DNA from: Lachnospiraceae bacterium
GTDB taxonomy: Bacteria > Bacillota > Clostridia > Lachnospirales > Lachnospiraceae
Assembly (NCBI GenBank): GCA_019423745.1
Contig: JAHZAV010000005.1
Span: 57,987-111,796, forward strand
Direction of reading: 5' to 3'
DNA: 53,810 nt
The translations under genes were made by a program, and so were the position numbers. How positions within the stretch are numbered: the first letter of the stretch is position 1; each line of letters starts with the position of its first letter. Shown here piece after piece: positions 1-8,468 of this stretch. The notes beneath the pieces were generated by a model, which saw only the letters and a list, made by a program, of their open reading frames with translations, was not told the origin of the DNA and did no database searches.

Positions 1-54
1 GAACCTCTACTAACAGAGTCAGAGTCTGCTGTGCTGCCATTACACCAATCCGCA
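1..54 (-). tRNA. tRNA-Gln(CTG), partial at window edge
   Basis: Read on the minus strand, the first 54 bases fold as the 5' three quarters of a tRNA: acceptor strand TGCGGAT, a short D arm with the AATGG loop, and an anticodon stem GCAGA/TCTGT closing the loop CTCTGAC, so the anticodon is CTG (Gln, reading CAG). A T-stem start (AGAGG, TTC) follows before the edge cuts it off. The 3' acceptor strand lies outside the window. Confidence 0.85.
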
Positions 55-94
55 CCGTTTGTTCTTCATCTGTTTTGTTCAGCGAACAAATATT

Positions 95-122
95 ATTATA
101 ACAGGCTTTTCCAAAAAATCAA
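95..122 (-). promoter_or_regulatory. Promoter of tRNA-Gln
   Basis: On the minus strand TTGATT (117-122) and TATAAT (95-100) are separated by 16 bp, about 40 bp upstream of the tRNA 5' end. A 7-bp inverted repeat TTTGTTC/GAACAAA (74-90) lies at the expected transcription start and could be a hairpin in the precursor or an operator. Confidence 0.65.
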
Positions 123-233
123 GCCTTTTTTTCATTTTTTTTATTTTTTTGTTTTTCCTCTCCCAGATCAGTCAATTGTAGCAATAAAAAGTCAGTTTCA
201 TATGCAATTCCAATAATACCCAGGGCTATTGTT

Positions 234-276
234 AATTAGGGACGTAACACTTTTAAAAAGTGTTACGTCCCTAATT
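234..276. repeat. 21-bp perfect palindromic hairpin after dapL
   Basis: Arms 234-254 and 256-276 are perfectly complementary around one base; the core is GACGTAACACTTTT. It abuts the dapL stop codon. There is no U-tract after it in the dapL direction, so it is not a textbook intrinsic terminator. It resembles the hairpin at 49381-49409 and may be a dispersed element that also protects or ends the dapL mRNA. Confidence 0.7.
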
Positions 277-1491
277 TTACATTTTCTTGATCCTGTCAAT
301 TGCTGCAACTGTGTTTTCATAAGAACCAAATGCAGTCAGTCGGAAATATCCTTCTCCACTAGGTCCAAACCCGGATCCTGGTGTTCCTACAATTCCTGCA
401 TTTTCAAGCAGATAGTCAAAGAACTGCCATGATGTCATTCCTTTCGGTGTCTCCAGCCAGATGTATGGTGCATTTACACCTCCAGATACGCTGTATCCTG
501 CATCTTTCAGCCCCTGATAGATTACTTTTGCATTATTCATATAATAAGCCACCTGCTGTTTCAGCTGTTCTTTTCCTTCTTTGGAGTACACTGCCTCTCC
601 TGCTTTCTGTACGATATATGGTGCTCCGTTATATTTTGTTCCGTGGCGTCTTGCCCACAATGAATGGAGAGTTACATCTCCTGCTTTGAGATCTTTTGGA
701 ATAACGGTTGCTCCCAGACGCACTCCGGTAAATCCTGCGTTTTTAGAAAAGCTGCGCAACTCAATCGCGCAGGTCCTTGCTCCTTCACACTCGTAAATGG
801 TATGTGGAACATTATCTTCAGAGATATATGCCTCATATGCTGCATCATAAATAATAACAGCTCCTTCTTTATTTGCATAATCTACCCATTTCTGCAGCTC
901 ATCTTTTGTAATTGTGGAACCTGTCGGATTATTGGGGAAACACAGATAAATAATGTCCGGACGTTCTTTGGGCAGTTCCGGTGCAAAATTTGTCTCTTTT
1001 GTGCACGGCATATAAATTACATCACTCCATGTCTCTTTGACTGAATCATAGGTACCGGTACGCCCTGCCATAACATTCGTATCTACGTATACCGGATAAA
1101 CAGGATCACAAACTGCAATCTTATTATCTTTTGCAAAAATTTCCTGAATATTTCCGGAATCACATTTTGCTCCGTCAGAAATGAAAATCTCATCTGCCTG
1201 GATGTCGCATCCTTTTGCCTGGTAATCATTTTTTGCCATAGCACTTCTCAGAAATTCATATCCCAAGTCCGGTGCATATCCATGAAATGTCTCTGCATGT
1301 GCCATTTCTTCTACCGCTCCATGCAAAGCTTCGATGATAGCCGGCGCCAGGGGTTGTGTCACATCCCCAATTCCCAAACGTATAATAGATTTATCTGGAT
1401 TTGCTTCCTGATATGCCGCCACTTTTTTCCCGATTGTTGAGAAAAGATAACTTCCTGGTAATTTCAAATAGTCTTGGTTTACTTTAAACAT
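277..1491 (-). CDS. dapL: LL-diaminopimelate aminotransferase
   Basis: 404 residues, full length for the DapL class. This PLP-dependent fold-type I aminotransferase converts tetrahydrodipicolinate directly to LL-diaminopimelate in the cytoplasm, bypassing the succinylase or acetylase routes to lysine and peptidoglycan. Visible landmarks are the DapL-specific N-terminus (residues 1-45, with LGIGDVTQPL), the FPNNPTG substrate/cofactor segment near 185-191, the DAAYEAY strand near 216-222 and the Schiff-base lysine K250 in RSFSKNAG. A purine-rich ribosome site (AAGGAGAGGA) precedes the ATG. dapF lies 79 bp upstream on the same strand, so the two consecutive pathway steps are probably co-transcribed. 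Confidence 0.96.
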   Translation of the reverse strand: MFKVNQDYLKLPGSYLFSTIGKKVAAYQEANPDKSIIRLGIGDVTQPLAPAIIEALHGAVEEMAHAETFHGYAPDLGYEFLRSAMAKNDYQAKGCDIQADEIFISDGAKCDSGNIQEIFAKDNKIAVCDPVYPVYVDTNVMAGRTGTYDSVKETWSDVIYMPCTKETNFAPELPKERPDIIYLCFPNNPTGSTITKDELQKWVDYANKEGAVIIYDAAYEAYISEDNVPHTIYECEGARTCAIELRSFSKNAGFTGVRLGATVIPKDLKAGDVTLHSLWARRHGTKYNGAPYIVQKAGEAVYSKEGKEQLKQQVAYYMNNAKVIYQGLKDAGYSVSGGVNAPYIWLETPKGMTSWQFFDYLLENAGIVGTPGSGFGPSGEGYFRLTAFGSYENTVAAIDRIKKM

Positions 1492-1570
1492 CCTTTCTGT
1501 CCTCTCCTTATCTTTTTGTTTTATATTGTAAAAAGTGATAAACTCACTCTGCTTTTGCTATGGGCTTATT

Positions 1571-2416
1571 TTAAAACATTCGGTACTCCCCGTCAAACAC
1601 ATGGTTAGCTGGTCCCGTAAGAAGAACTTTATCTGTTTCCTTCTGCCAGTCTACGAAAAGATCTCCACCGGATAATTGCACGGTTACTTTACGCTCTGTG
1701 AAATGGTTCAACACTCCTGCCACAGCAATAGCGCATGCTCCAGTTCCGCAGGCAAGTGTCTCTCCACTTCCCCGCTCCCATACCCGAGCCTTTAGAATTC
1801 TTGAATTAACAACTTCTACGAACTCCACATTAACTCTTTTTGGGAATCTTCCATGATATTCGAATGCCGGGCCAAGCCATTCTAAATCAAGCCCCCTGAC
1901 CCTTTTGGTAAATATCACAGCATGTGGATTTCCCATGGAAACTCCTGTCATCCGATATTCCACACCATTTACTGTAATAGGCTCATCAATAGCCAGTGTA
2001 CGATCACATATAACCGGAACCTGATCTGCTTCTAAAATGGGGCTCCCCATATCTACCTCTACCATACTGATTTTCCCTTTTTGCTCCGGATTCTCGATAA
2101 GGTGAAGATGTCGAAGCCCTGCCTTCGTCTCAATATCCAGCTCCTTTTTAACGGTCAGTCCTCGTTCATACACATATTTCCCGAGACATCGTATTCCATT
2201 CCCGCACATTTCTCCGACTGATCCATCCGCATTGTACATTTCCATGGCAAAATCAGCCTTTAAGGAAGGGCGGATTAAGATTAATCCATCCGCCCCTATT
2301 CCAAAATGCCGATCACTAATTTTCCTGGACAGAATTTCCGGCTCACTGACCGCCTCTTCCAAGCAATTCACATAAATGTAATCATTGCCAATCCCATGCA
2401 TTTTTGAAAATCTCAT
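1571..2416 (-). CDS. dapF: Diaminopimelate epimerase
   Basis: 281 residues, normal family length. It interconverts LL- and meso-diaminopimelate, the step after DapL, without a cofactor, using two cysteines as acid/base pair. Both are visible: C71 in the EMCGNGIRC motif and C223 in ETLACGTGACA. The protein begins directly with MRFSKMHGIGND, the typical family N-terminus, which supports this start. It is upstream of dapL in the same direction. The 72-bp gap to the upstream TM1266-type gene contains no clear terminator, so read-through from the flavodiiron genes is possible. Confidence 0.96.
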   Translation of the reverse strand: MRFSKMHGIGNDYIYVNCLEEAVSEPEILSRKISDRHFGIGADGLILIRPSLKADFAMEMYNADGSVGEMCGNGIRCLGKYVYERGLTVKKELDIETKAGLRHLHLIENPEQKGKISMVEVDMGSPILEADQVPVICDRTLAIDEPITVNGVEYRMTGVSMGNPHAVIFTKRVRGLDLEWLGPAFEYHGRFPKRVNVEFVEVVNSRILKARVWERGSGETLACGTGACAIAVAGVLNHFTERKVTVQLSGGDLFVDWQKETDKVLLTGPANHVFDGEYRMF

Positions 2417-2488
2417 ACTTCTTTCCTTTACGGCATTTTCTATGTTATCAAATATTTACGATCCTGCCGCTCATTTTAGAAGTAAAGA

Positions 2489-2737
2489 CTACACCTTTGC
2501 TGTAAGTGTTTTTGCTGTCACTCCCGGCTGCATACCCAGCTTTCCAGAAAGCGCACTTGTCACTTCTCCAGGAGCATCCATTACCACACTGATAATCGAT
2601 ACCTGTCTCTGTCGGTAAGGAATCCCCATTCTTCCAACTATATACTGACGATATTCATGGAGTAACTTATTTACCGCTTCTGAAGACTCTTCATCCTTTA
2701 CAATAATACTTATAACAGTCACTCTGCTTTCTTCCAT
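2489..2737 (-). CDS. TM1266-family putative hydrogenase-system regulator
   Basis: 82 residues with the ACT-like beta-alpha-beta pattern of the TM1266 family (iron-only hydrogenase system putative regulator): VTVISIIV, then a helix with the HEYRQYIVGRMGIPY segment, then VSIISVVMDAP. Family members are usually found beside [FeFe]-hydrogenase maturation genes; the molecular role is not established. Here the start codon directly follows the stop codon of the flavodiiron gene, so translation is probably coupled and the partner is an oxygen/NO-detoxifying electron-transfer protein. Assignment is by sequence pattern; function is inference. Confidence 0.8.
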   Translation of the reverse strand: MEESRVTVISIIVKDEESSEAVNKLLHEYRQYIVGRMGIPYRQRQVSIISVVMDAPGEVTSALSGKLGMQPGVTAKTLTAKV

Positions 2738-3937
2738 TTACATAGCCTCCACAATCTGGGAAACAAATGTTTCCAGCTCTTCTTCCTGCCCCTGCTTAAG
2801 CACAGATTTTACAGAAAGCTTCTTCTCCAAAATCTGAATTTCCTTCATTTCTTCAAGCTTTTTAGTAATCAGTCTTCCAGACGCTGCTGCCCATGTTCCA
2901 TTTTCTACCAAAGCAACTGTACGTTTCTGCACAGATAAAGCCTGCATATCTGCAAGTAGATTTTCCATCGGAGGATAAATTCCACCATTATAAGTAGAGC
3001 ATGCCAGTACAATATGGCTGCAACGGAAGATCTCTGCAATCAGTTCTGATACATGTACAGCTGAAACATCATACATCTTAACATCTTGTACTCCTGCCTC
3101 TGTCAACCGACATGCAACTGCTTCTGCCGCTGCTTCAGTATTTCCATAAATAGATCCATAAATAATAACTACCGCCTTATCTTCTGGTTCATACTTGCTC
3201 CATTTGTCATACTTATCTACAAAATGTTGCAGTTTTTCTCTCCATACCGGACCATGAAGCGGACAAATCATCTGGATATCCAATGCAGCTGCTTTTTTCA
3301 AAAGTGCCTGTACTTGTACTCCGTATTTTCCCACAATATTAGCATAATACCGCCTTGCATCTGCCATCCACTCACTATCAAAGTCTACTTCATCACTAAA
3401 CAGCTTTCCATTCAAAGCCCCAAACGTACCAAAAGCATCTGCTGAGAACAGCACCTTGTCTTTTTCATCATAAGTAACCATAACTTCCGGCCAATGTACC
3501 ATGGGCGCCATAGCAAAATGAAGAGTATGGCTTCCGGTATTCAATGCATCCCCTTCTTTCACTGCTATTGTTTTTCCTTCAATATTTATGTCGTAAAACT
3601 GTCCAATCATCTGCAAGGCTTTTGCACTGGCTACTACAGTCAGCTCTGGATAACGGCACAGCAGTTCCTCAATATTAGCACAATGATCGGGTTCCATGTG
3701 CTGTACAACTAAATAATCCAGACTGCGCCCATTCAGTGTATATGCTATGTTTTCTAAAAACTGCTGTGTCACACTGCCATCCACCGTATCCATCAGCACA
3801 GTTTTCTCATCCATAATCAAATAAGAATTATATGATACCCCTCTTGGTATGGGAAATAAATTCTCAAAGCGAGCCAATCTTCTATCATTACATCCTACCC
3901 AAACGATATCGTCTGTTATTTTTCTTGTAATCTGCAT
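2738..3937 (-). CDS. FprA-type flavodiiron protein (A-type flavoprotein)
   Basis: About 399 residues. The N-terminal half is a metallo-beta-lactamase-like domain with a diiron-site motif HMEPDH; the C-terminal half is a flavodoxin domain beginning IIYGSIYGNTEAAAEAV, the FMN phosphate loop. Family members reduce O2 to water and/or NO to N2O with electrons from rubredoxin or a related carrier, protecting anaerobes. The start at 3937 (MQITRKITDD) is chosen because AGGAGG lies 8 bp upstream; the 13-codon longer frame lacks such a site. An extended -10 lies about 70 bp upstream. The TM1266-type gene follows with no gap. Confidence 0.92.
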   Translation of the reverse strand: MQITRKITDDIVWVGCNDRRLARFENLFPIPRGVSYNSYLIMDEKTVLMDTVDGSVTQQFLENIAYTLNGRSLDYLVVQHMEPDHCANIEELLCRYPELTVVASAKALQMIGQFYDINIEGKTIAVKEGDALNTGSHTLHFAMAPMVHWPEVMVTYDEKDKVLFSADAFGTFGALNGKLFSDEVDFDSEWMADARRYYANIVGKYGVQVQALLKKAAALDIQMICPLHGPVWREKLQHFVDKYDKWSKYEPEDKAVVIIYGSIYGNTEAAAEAVACRLTEAGVQDVKMYDVSAVHVSELIAEIFRCSHIVLACSTYNGGIYPPMENLLADMQALSVQKRTVALVENGTWAAASGRLITKKLEEMKEIQILEKKLSVKSVLKQGQEEELETFVSQIVEAM

Positions 3938-4007
3938 CTCTCTAACCTCCTGATCATCTATGCGGCGTTCTGCCATACAGTTTCATAACATTTCTTTCAC
4001 GTGCATT

Positions 4008-4013
4008 ATTATA
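4008..4013 (-). promoter_or_regulatory. Extended -10 promoter of the flavodiiron gene
   Basis: On the minus strand TGGTATAAT forms an extended -10 element (TGn plus TATAAT). The -35 hexamer at 17 bp spacing (CATACA) is weak, as is common with extended -10 promoters. It lies about 70 bp upstream of the start codon at 3937. Confidence 0.5.
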
Positions 4014-4108
4014 CCATACTTATTTCCTGTTGTATGCTGAATTTTCGTGTAATTTTTCTTGCTTTCCCGGCATTTTGCCTGATTTTATCATTATGCAAAT
4101 CGACAGAC

Positions 4109-4148
4109 AAAAAAAGGAAGTTATGATTTTTCAACTCATATCCTTCCT
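4109..4148 (-). terminator. Intrinsic terminator after phoR
   Basis: On the minus strand, AGGAAG pairs with CTTCCT around a small internal loop and a second ATGA/TCAT stem, followed by a run of T residues. It lies just after the phoR stop codon and would end the pst-pho transcript. Confidence 0.7.
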
Positions 4149-4155
4149 CTTTTGG

Positions 4156-5472
4156 CTATTTTTCAAATGTCAATTCCATTTTAGTTCCTTTATTTAATTT
4201 ACTTTCTACATGAATCTTTGCATTATGCAGCATAGCTCCATGCTTTACAATGGAAAGACCAAGTCCTGTCCCTCCGGTTTCTTTTGAATGACTTTTATCC
4301 ACGCGGTAAAAGCGCTCAAAAATACGCTCTTTTTGATCCTCTGGAATTCCAATCCCAGTGTCCGTTACAATAACCTTAACTCCTTGAAGCGTATTTCCTA
4401 CCCATACATCTACGCTTCCTCCAGGTCGATTGTATTTAATAGCATTTTCACAAATGTTATAAATCATCTCATTAAGAACCTGACGTATTCCTAAAACACT
4501 CACCTGTTCTCCACTTACTTCCACATGGATATTTCTTTTTTCTGCTTGATGAGAAAGTCTGCTGCATATCTCTCGTGTCAGAGTATATAACTCAACTTCC
4601 TCTTTCTCCATATCTACTCTTCCCTCATCCAATTTAGAAAGGCGTATGATATCTTCTATCAAAACAATCAGACGACTGGCTTCATTATATATTCTCTCTG
4701 AGAATCCTTTGATGTCTTCTGGTTTGACCAGTCCATTCATCATGATCTCCGCATAACCGGAAATAGAAGTCAACGGTGTTTTCAGCTCGTGGGACACATT
4801 AGCCGAAAACTCTTTCCGCATATTGGCAATTGCTTCCTTTTCTTTATTTTGCTTATCCATACTTTCTAATAACGGTGTTAATTCCTCATACACATCATTT
4901 TCCAGCGGCTTCTCCAGATTCAGCTTGTTAATGGGTTCAATCAATCTTGCAACCTGCCATTTTGCCAAAAGCCAAGCAAAAATCATCATAACTACGGCAA
5001 TTACCGCCATAACAGGCATAATAATCAATGCTGAATGAAAGGCATTATTAATTGTTTTTGACACCCTAAGAACAGTCCCATCGGACAGCTGTTTTGCATA
5101 ATAAAACATTTCGCTTCCTATTGTATCAGACTGTCTGATATTCTGCCCTTCTCCGCTTTGAAAAGCTTCTTTTACTTCCGGCCGGTCTGCATGATTCTCA
5201 AGTTCTGATGTATCCTGTCCAGTATCATACAGAACCTTTCCGTTTTCATCGATCCAAGTTACTCTTGTATTTTTTCTCACAGCATCCATCTGATCCAGAT
5301 ATTGATATCCGGAAATTTCAATAGCTTGGATGATATAGTCTGCCTCCTGCCGGATTTCATCCTCCATAATATCAATCGTCTGCCGGTATACAACCAAACT
5401 CATAATCCCATAAGAAATAAGCAAAGTAGTCGTAAGAACCAGCATCATGCTTCGCTGTATTTTACGTCTCAT
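4156..5472 (-). CDS. phoR: Phosphate-regulon sensor histidine kinase
   Basis: 438 residues. Two membrane segments (about 9-29 and 149-170) flank an extracytoplasmic sensor region of roughly 120 residues. After a short linker come the HisKA domain with phospho-acceptor H228 in VSHELKTPLTS and the ATPase domain with N-box NAIKYN, G1 box DTGIGIP and G2 box GTGLGLS. The adjacent response regulator and the whole pst operon identify it as PhoR rather than another kinase. It should autophosphorylate and phosphorylate PhoB when the Pst transporter signals phosphate limitation through PhoU. It is the last gene of the cluster, 22 bp after phoB. Confidence 0.92.
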   Translation of the reverse strand: MRRKIQRSMMLVLTTTLLISYGIMSLVVYRQTIDIMEDEIRQEADYIIQAIEISGYQYLDQMDAVRKNTRVTWIDENGKVLYDTGQDTSELENHADRPEVKEAFQSGEGQNIRQSDTIGSEMFYYAKQLSDGTVLRVSKTINNAFHSALIIMPVMAVIAVVMMIFAWLLAKWQVARLIEPINKLNLEKPLENDVYEELTPLLESMDKQNKEKEAIANMRKEFSANVSHELKTPLTSISGYAEIMMNGLVKPEDIKGFSERIYNEASRLIVLIEDIIRLSKLDEGRVDMEKEEVELYTLTREICSRLSHQAEKRNIHVEVSGEQVSVLGIRQVLNEMIYNICENAIKYNRPGGSVDVWVGNTLQGVKVIVTDTGIGIPEDQKERIFERFYRVDKSHSKETGGTGLGLSIVKHGAMLHNAKIHVESKLNKGTKMELTFEK

Positions 5473-5494
5473 AAAAACTCCTGTTCAAAGACCC

Positions 5495-6169
5495 TTATTC
5501 GCTGATGCGGTATCCAACTCCACGCACTGTCTGAATCTGTTCGCCCGCATCTCCAAGCTTTTGGCGAAGCGTACGCACATGAACATCTACAGTCCGGGTT
5601 TCTCCGTCAAAATCGTATCCCCAGATATCCTCCAAAAGCTGATCTCTTGTCAGAACAATATCCGGATTTTTCATCATACGCTTCAACAACTCAAATTCTT
5701 TTAAAGTTAAAGTAACAACGGTTCCATCAGAAGAAACTTCGTGTTTTTTTACATCCATAATAATACGGCCAAGAGCAATCTTATCTTCTACATTTACCGC
5801 ATTTTTTCTACTTCGTCTAAGTACTGCCTTTACCCTGGATACAAGTTCCATCATACCAAACGGTTTCGTCACATAGTCATCCGCTCCAAGATCAAGTCCC
5901 TTTACTTTATCATACTCCGTGCCCTTTGCAGTTACCATAATAACAGGAATATCTCTTGTTTTTACCGAAGCCTTTAACTGCTTCAGAAGAGAGATTCCAT
6001 CCTCTCCCGGCAACATAATATCAAGTAGAATAAGCTCTGGCGTATCCAGCGCCAGAGCCTCAAGAAATCGGCTTCCATCTTCAAAACCGCGGGCTTTAAA
6101 CCCTGTTGTCTCAAGAGTATATACCACAAGTTCACGGATATTATTATCATCTTCTACACAAAAAATCAT
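5495..6169 (-). CDS. phoB: PhoB-type response regulator
   Basis: 224 residues: a receiver domain (1-115) with acidic pocket EDD 6-8, phosphorylation site D50 in LILLDIMLPG and conserved lysine in VTKPF, followed by an OmpR/PhoB winged-helix domain with the GYDFDGETRTVDVHVRTLRQKLG recognition region split over its C-terminal third. It should bind direct-repeat Pho boxes such as the one upstream of pstS (10362-10401). It sits between phoU and phoR, with gaps of 15 and 22 bp, so it is part of the same transcript and likely autoregulated. Confidence 0.92.
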   Translation of the reverse strand: MIFCVEDDNNIRELVVYTLETTGFKARGFEDGSRFLEALALDTPELILLDIMLPGEDGISLLKQLKASVKTRDIPVIMVTAKGTEYDKVKGLDLGADDYVTKPFGMMELVSRVKAVLRRSRKNAVNVEDKIALGRIIMDVKKHEVSSDGTVVTLTLKEFELLKRMMKNPDIVLTRDQLLEDIWGYDFDGETRTVDVHVRTLRQKLGDAGEQIQTVRGVGYRISE

Positions 6170-6184
6170 CCGTTTTCTCCTTAA

Positions 6185-6841
6185 TTATGACTCAACTGCC
6201 TGCATCCCTTTGTGAATACCAGTTATAGAAAACTCAACCCACTCTGCAATATTAGTAGCATGGTCTCCGATACGCTCCAGATATTTGGCAATCATAATAA
6301 GATCTACACCTTGTTCCCCTTTGTTGCCTTCTGCAATTAGGTTGATTACCTTCTTCCGAATCTCGTCAAACAGACTATCAATTCTGTCATCTGCATCCAT
6401 CACTCTTCTTGCCAGCTCTAGATCACGATCTACATAAGCAGACACACTGTCATTTACCATTTTAGCCACGCCAGCAGACATTTCTTCGATTTTCTTCACA
6501 TCGCCTGCCTCTGACATTCCTGCAGATATGATAATCTCTGCAATATCCGCTGTCTGATCTCCAATACGCTCCATATCTGTTATCATTTTAAGAGCAGCTG
6601 ATATCTGACGAAGATCTCTTGCCACTGGCTGTTGCTGTAAAAGAAGTTTCAGGCAAAGACGCTCAATATCCTTTTCCATCTGGTCGATACTTTCATCGGC
6701 ACTCATAACTTTTTTTGCCTGTTCTATGCTGCCTTCTACCAACGCCTTTGTCACCCGGTTAATAGCAAGCTCACACAGCTCTCCCATATGAGTAAGCTGT
6801 TCATTAAGAATCTCCAGCTGCATATCAAATTTATTACGCAT
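6185..6841 (-). CDS. phoU: Phosphate signalling protein PhoU
   Basis: 218 residues, all helical, with the two PhoU repeats. Family motifs visible are DQMEKDIERLCLKLLLQQQPVARDL (first repeat, written here in part) with the DLR segment, and MITDMERIGDQTADIAE matched by MIAKYLERIGDHATNIAEW in the second repeat. The acidic E-RIGD motifs bind metal clusters in characterised PhoU proteins. It links PstB transport status to PhoR. It follows pstB by 3 bp. Confidence 0.95.
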   Translation of the reverse strand: MRNKFDMQLEILNEQLTHMGELCELAINRVTKALVEGSIEQAKKVMSADESIDQMEKDIERLCLKLLLQQQPVARDLRQISAALKMITDMERIGDQTADIAEIIISAGMSEAGDVKKIEEMSAGVAKMVNDSVSAYVDRDLELARRVMDADDRIDSLFDEIRKKVINLIAEGNKGEQGVDLIMIAKYLERIGDHATNIAEWVEFSITGIHKGMQAVES

Positions 6842-6844
6842 ATC

Positions 6845-7600
6845 TTATCCAAACCTCCCTGTGATATAATCTTCTGTTCTCTTATCTGAAGGAATTGAGA
6901 ACAATTTCTCCGTATCATTGTATTCAATGACTTCTCCCAGCAGGAAGAATGCAGTATTATCCGACACACGTACTGCCTGCTGCATATTGTGAGTTACCAT
7001 AACAATAGTATAATCCTTTTTCAATTCCATCGCAAGGTCTTCTATTTTAGAGGTAGAAATCGGATCCAAAGCAGATGTAGGTTCATCCATCAAAAGCACT
7101 TCCGGTTCTACTGCCAAAGCTCTTGCAATACAAAGTCTTTGCTGCTGACCGCCTGACATTCCTAACGCACTCTTTTTCAGCCTGTCTTTACACTCATCCC
7201 ATATCGCAGCATTCCGCAACGATTTTTCCACAATATCATCAAGTCTTGCTTTGGAGTGTATTCCATGAGTTCTGGGTCCAAAAGCAATATTATCATAAAT
7301 ACTCATTGGGAACGGATTTGGCTTCTGGAATACCATTCCCACACGCTTTCTTAAAAGGTTTACGTCCATTCCCTTGAAAATATTCTGTCCATCCAAAAGG
7401 ATTTCTCCATCAATACGACATCCTTCTACCAGATCATTCATGCGGTTAATAGACTTTAATAGTGTAGACTTACCGCATCCGGAAGGCCCGATAAAAGCAG
7501 TAATCTTATTGGCTTCAATTTCCAAATTTATATTTTTGAGAGCCTTAAAATCCCCGTAATGCAAATCGAGATTTTTAATACTTATCTTTCCCATTTCCAT
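6845..7600 (-). CDS. pstB: Phosphate ABC transporter ATP-binding protein
   Basis: 251 residues. Walker A GPSGCGKST, Q-loop VFQKPNPFPMSIYDN, signature MSGGQQQRLCIARAL, Walker B EVLLMDEPTSALDP and the H-loop MVTHNMQQA are all present. The KPNPFPMSIYDN segment is characteristic of PstB. It powers phosphate import through PstC/PstA. The N-terminus has two Met codons close together (MEMGKIS); the first is used here, the second differs by only two residues. The gap to pstA is 7 bp. Confidence 0.96.
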   Translation of the reverse strand: MEMGKISIKNLDLHYGDFKALKNINLEIEANKITAFIGPSGCGKSTLLKSINRMNDLVEGCRIDGEILLDGQNIFKGMDVNLLRKRVGMVFQKPNPFPMSIYDNIAFGPRTHGIHSKARLDDIVEKSLRNAAIWDECKDRLKKSALGMSGGQQQRLCIARALAVEPEVLLMDEPTSALDPISTSKIEDLAMELKKDYTIVMVTHNMQQAVRVSDNTAFFLLGEVIEYNDTEKLFSIPSDKRTEDYITGRFG

Positions 7601-7607
7601 TCCCTTT

Positions 7608-8468
7608 CTATACTTTCGTCAATTTTCGCGCAATTACGCTTGATAATGCATTGATACCTACAACAAGAACCAGCAGGATAACGGCCGTAGCGTATGCCTG
7701 ATCCATATAAAGCCCCTCACTGGACAAATTATACATATGAACTGCCAAAGTACGTCCCGATCCCATTACGCTGGATGGAACCTGTGCAACTGTTCCTGCC
7801 GTATAAATTAACGCTGCAGTCTCACCTACAATACGGCCAATCGCCAGAATTACACCGGCTAAAATTCCAGGAACCGCTGAAGGAAGAACAATTCGAAAAA
7901 CCGTACGCAGTTTTCCTGCCCCCAGACCAAAGCTACCTTCCCGGAAGGAATCCGGTACCGCTTTAAGCGCTTCTTCTGTTGTACGCATAATTAGAGGCAA
8001 AATCATAATAGACAATGTAAATGCGCCTGCCAAAAGGGAAAATCCCCATCCAAGCGTATTGACAAAGAACAGCATACCAAATAAACCATATACAATAGAT
8101 GGAATACCGGAAAGAGTCTCTGTTGTAAGACGAATTACTCCAATAAATTTATTTCCTCTGCCAGCATACTCAACAAGAAAGATTGCTGAAAAAATACCAA
8201 ATGGAACGGCAATCAGCAGAGAAAGCAATGTCATAATAATTGTATTAATCAAAGCCGGTACAACCGAAGCATTTTCTGATGTATAGTGAAACGAAAACAA
8301 AGATGGCGTAATATGCGGCAAACCATTAATCAGAATATATGCAATTAAAAAAAGTAAAACGGCAAAAGTAATCAAAGCCCCCAGCATAACTAGCAACATA
8401 ACAATAAATGAGCCCGGATGCTTCATATATGTTTTGAATTTATCTCCTATGGTCGTTTTATTACTCAT
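7608..8468 (-). CDS. pstA: Phosphate ABC transporter permease PstA
   Basis: 286 residues with about six membrane segments and the binding-protein-dependent permease signature EALKAVPDSFREGSFGLGAGKLRTVF, the cytoplasmic coupling loop that contacts PstB. It heterodimerises with PstC to form the membrane channel. Its start overlaps the end of pstC by 8 bp, indicating translational coupling. Confidence 0.94.
   Translation of the reverse strand: MSNKTTIGDKFKTYMKHPGSFIVMLLVMLGALITFAVLLFLIAYILINGLPHITPSLFSFHYTSENASVVPALINTIIMTLLSLLIAVPFGIFSAIFLVEYAGRGNKFIGVIRLTTETLSGIPSIVYGLFGMLFFVNTLGWGFSLLAGAFTLSIMILPLIMRTTEEALKAVPDSFREGSFGLGAGKLRTVFRIVLPSAVPGILAGVILAIGRIVGETAALIYTAGTVAQVPSSVMGSGRTLAVHMYNLSSEGLYMDQAYATAVILLVLVVGINALSSVIARKLTKV

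Noticed and set aside
31..216. 61-codon plus-strand open frame near the left edge
   Set aside because: It overlaps the tRNA-Gln and its promoter and is T-rich non-coding sequence.
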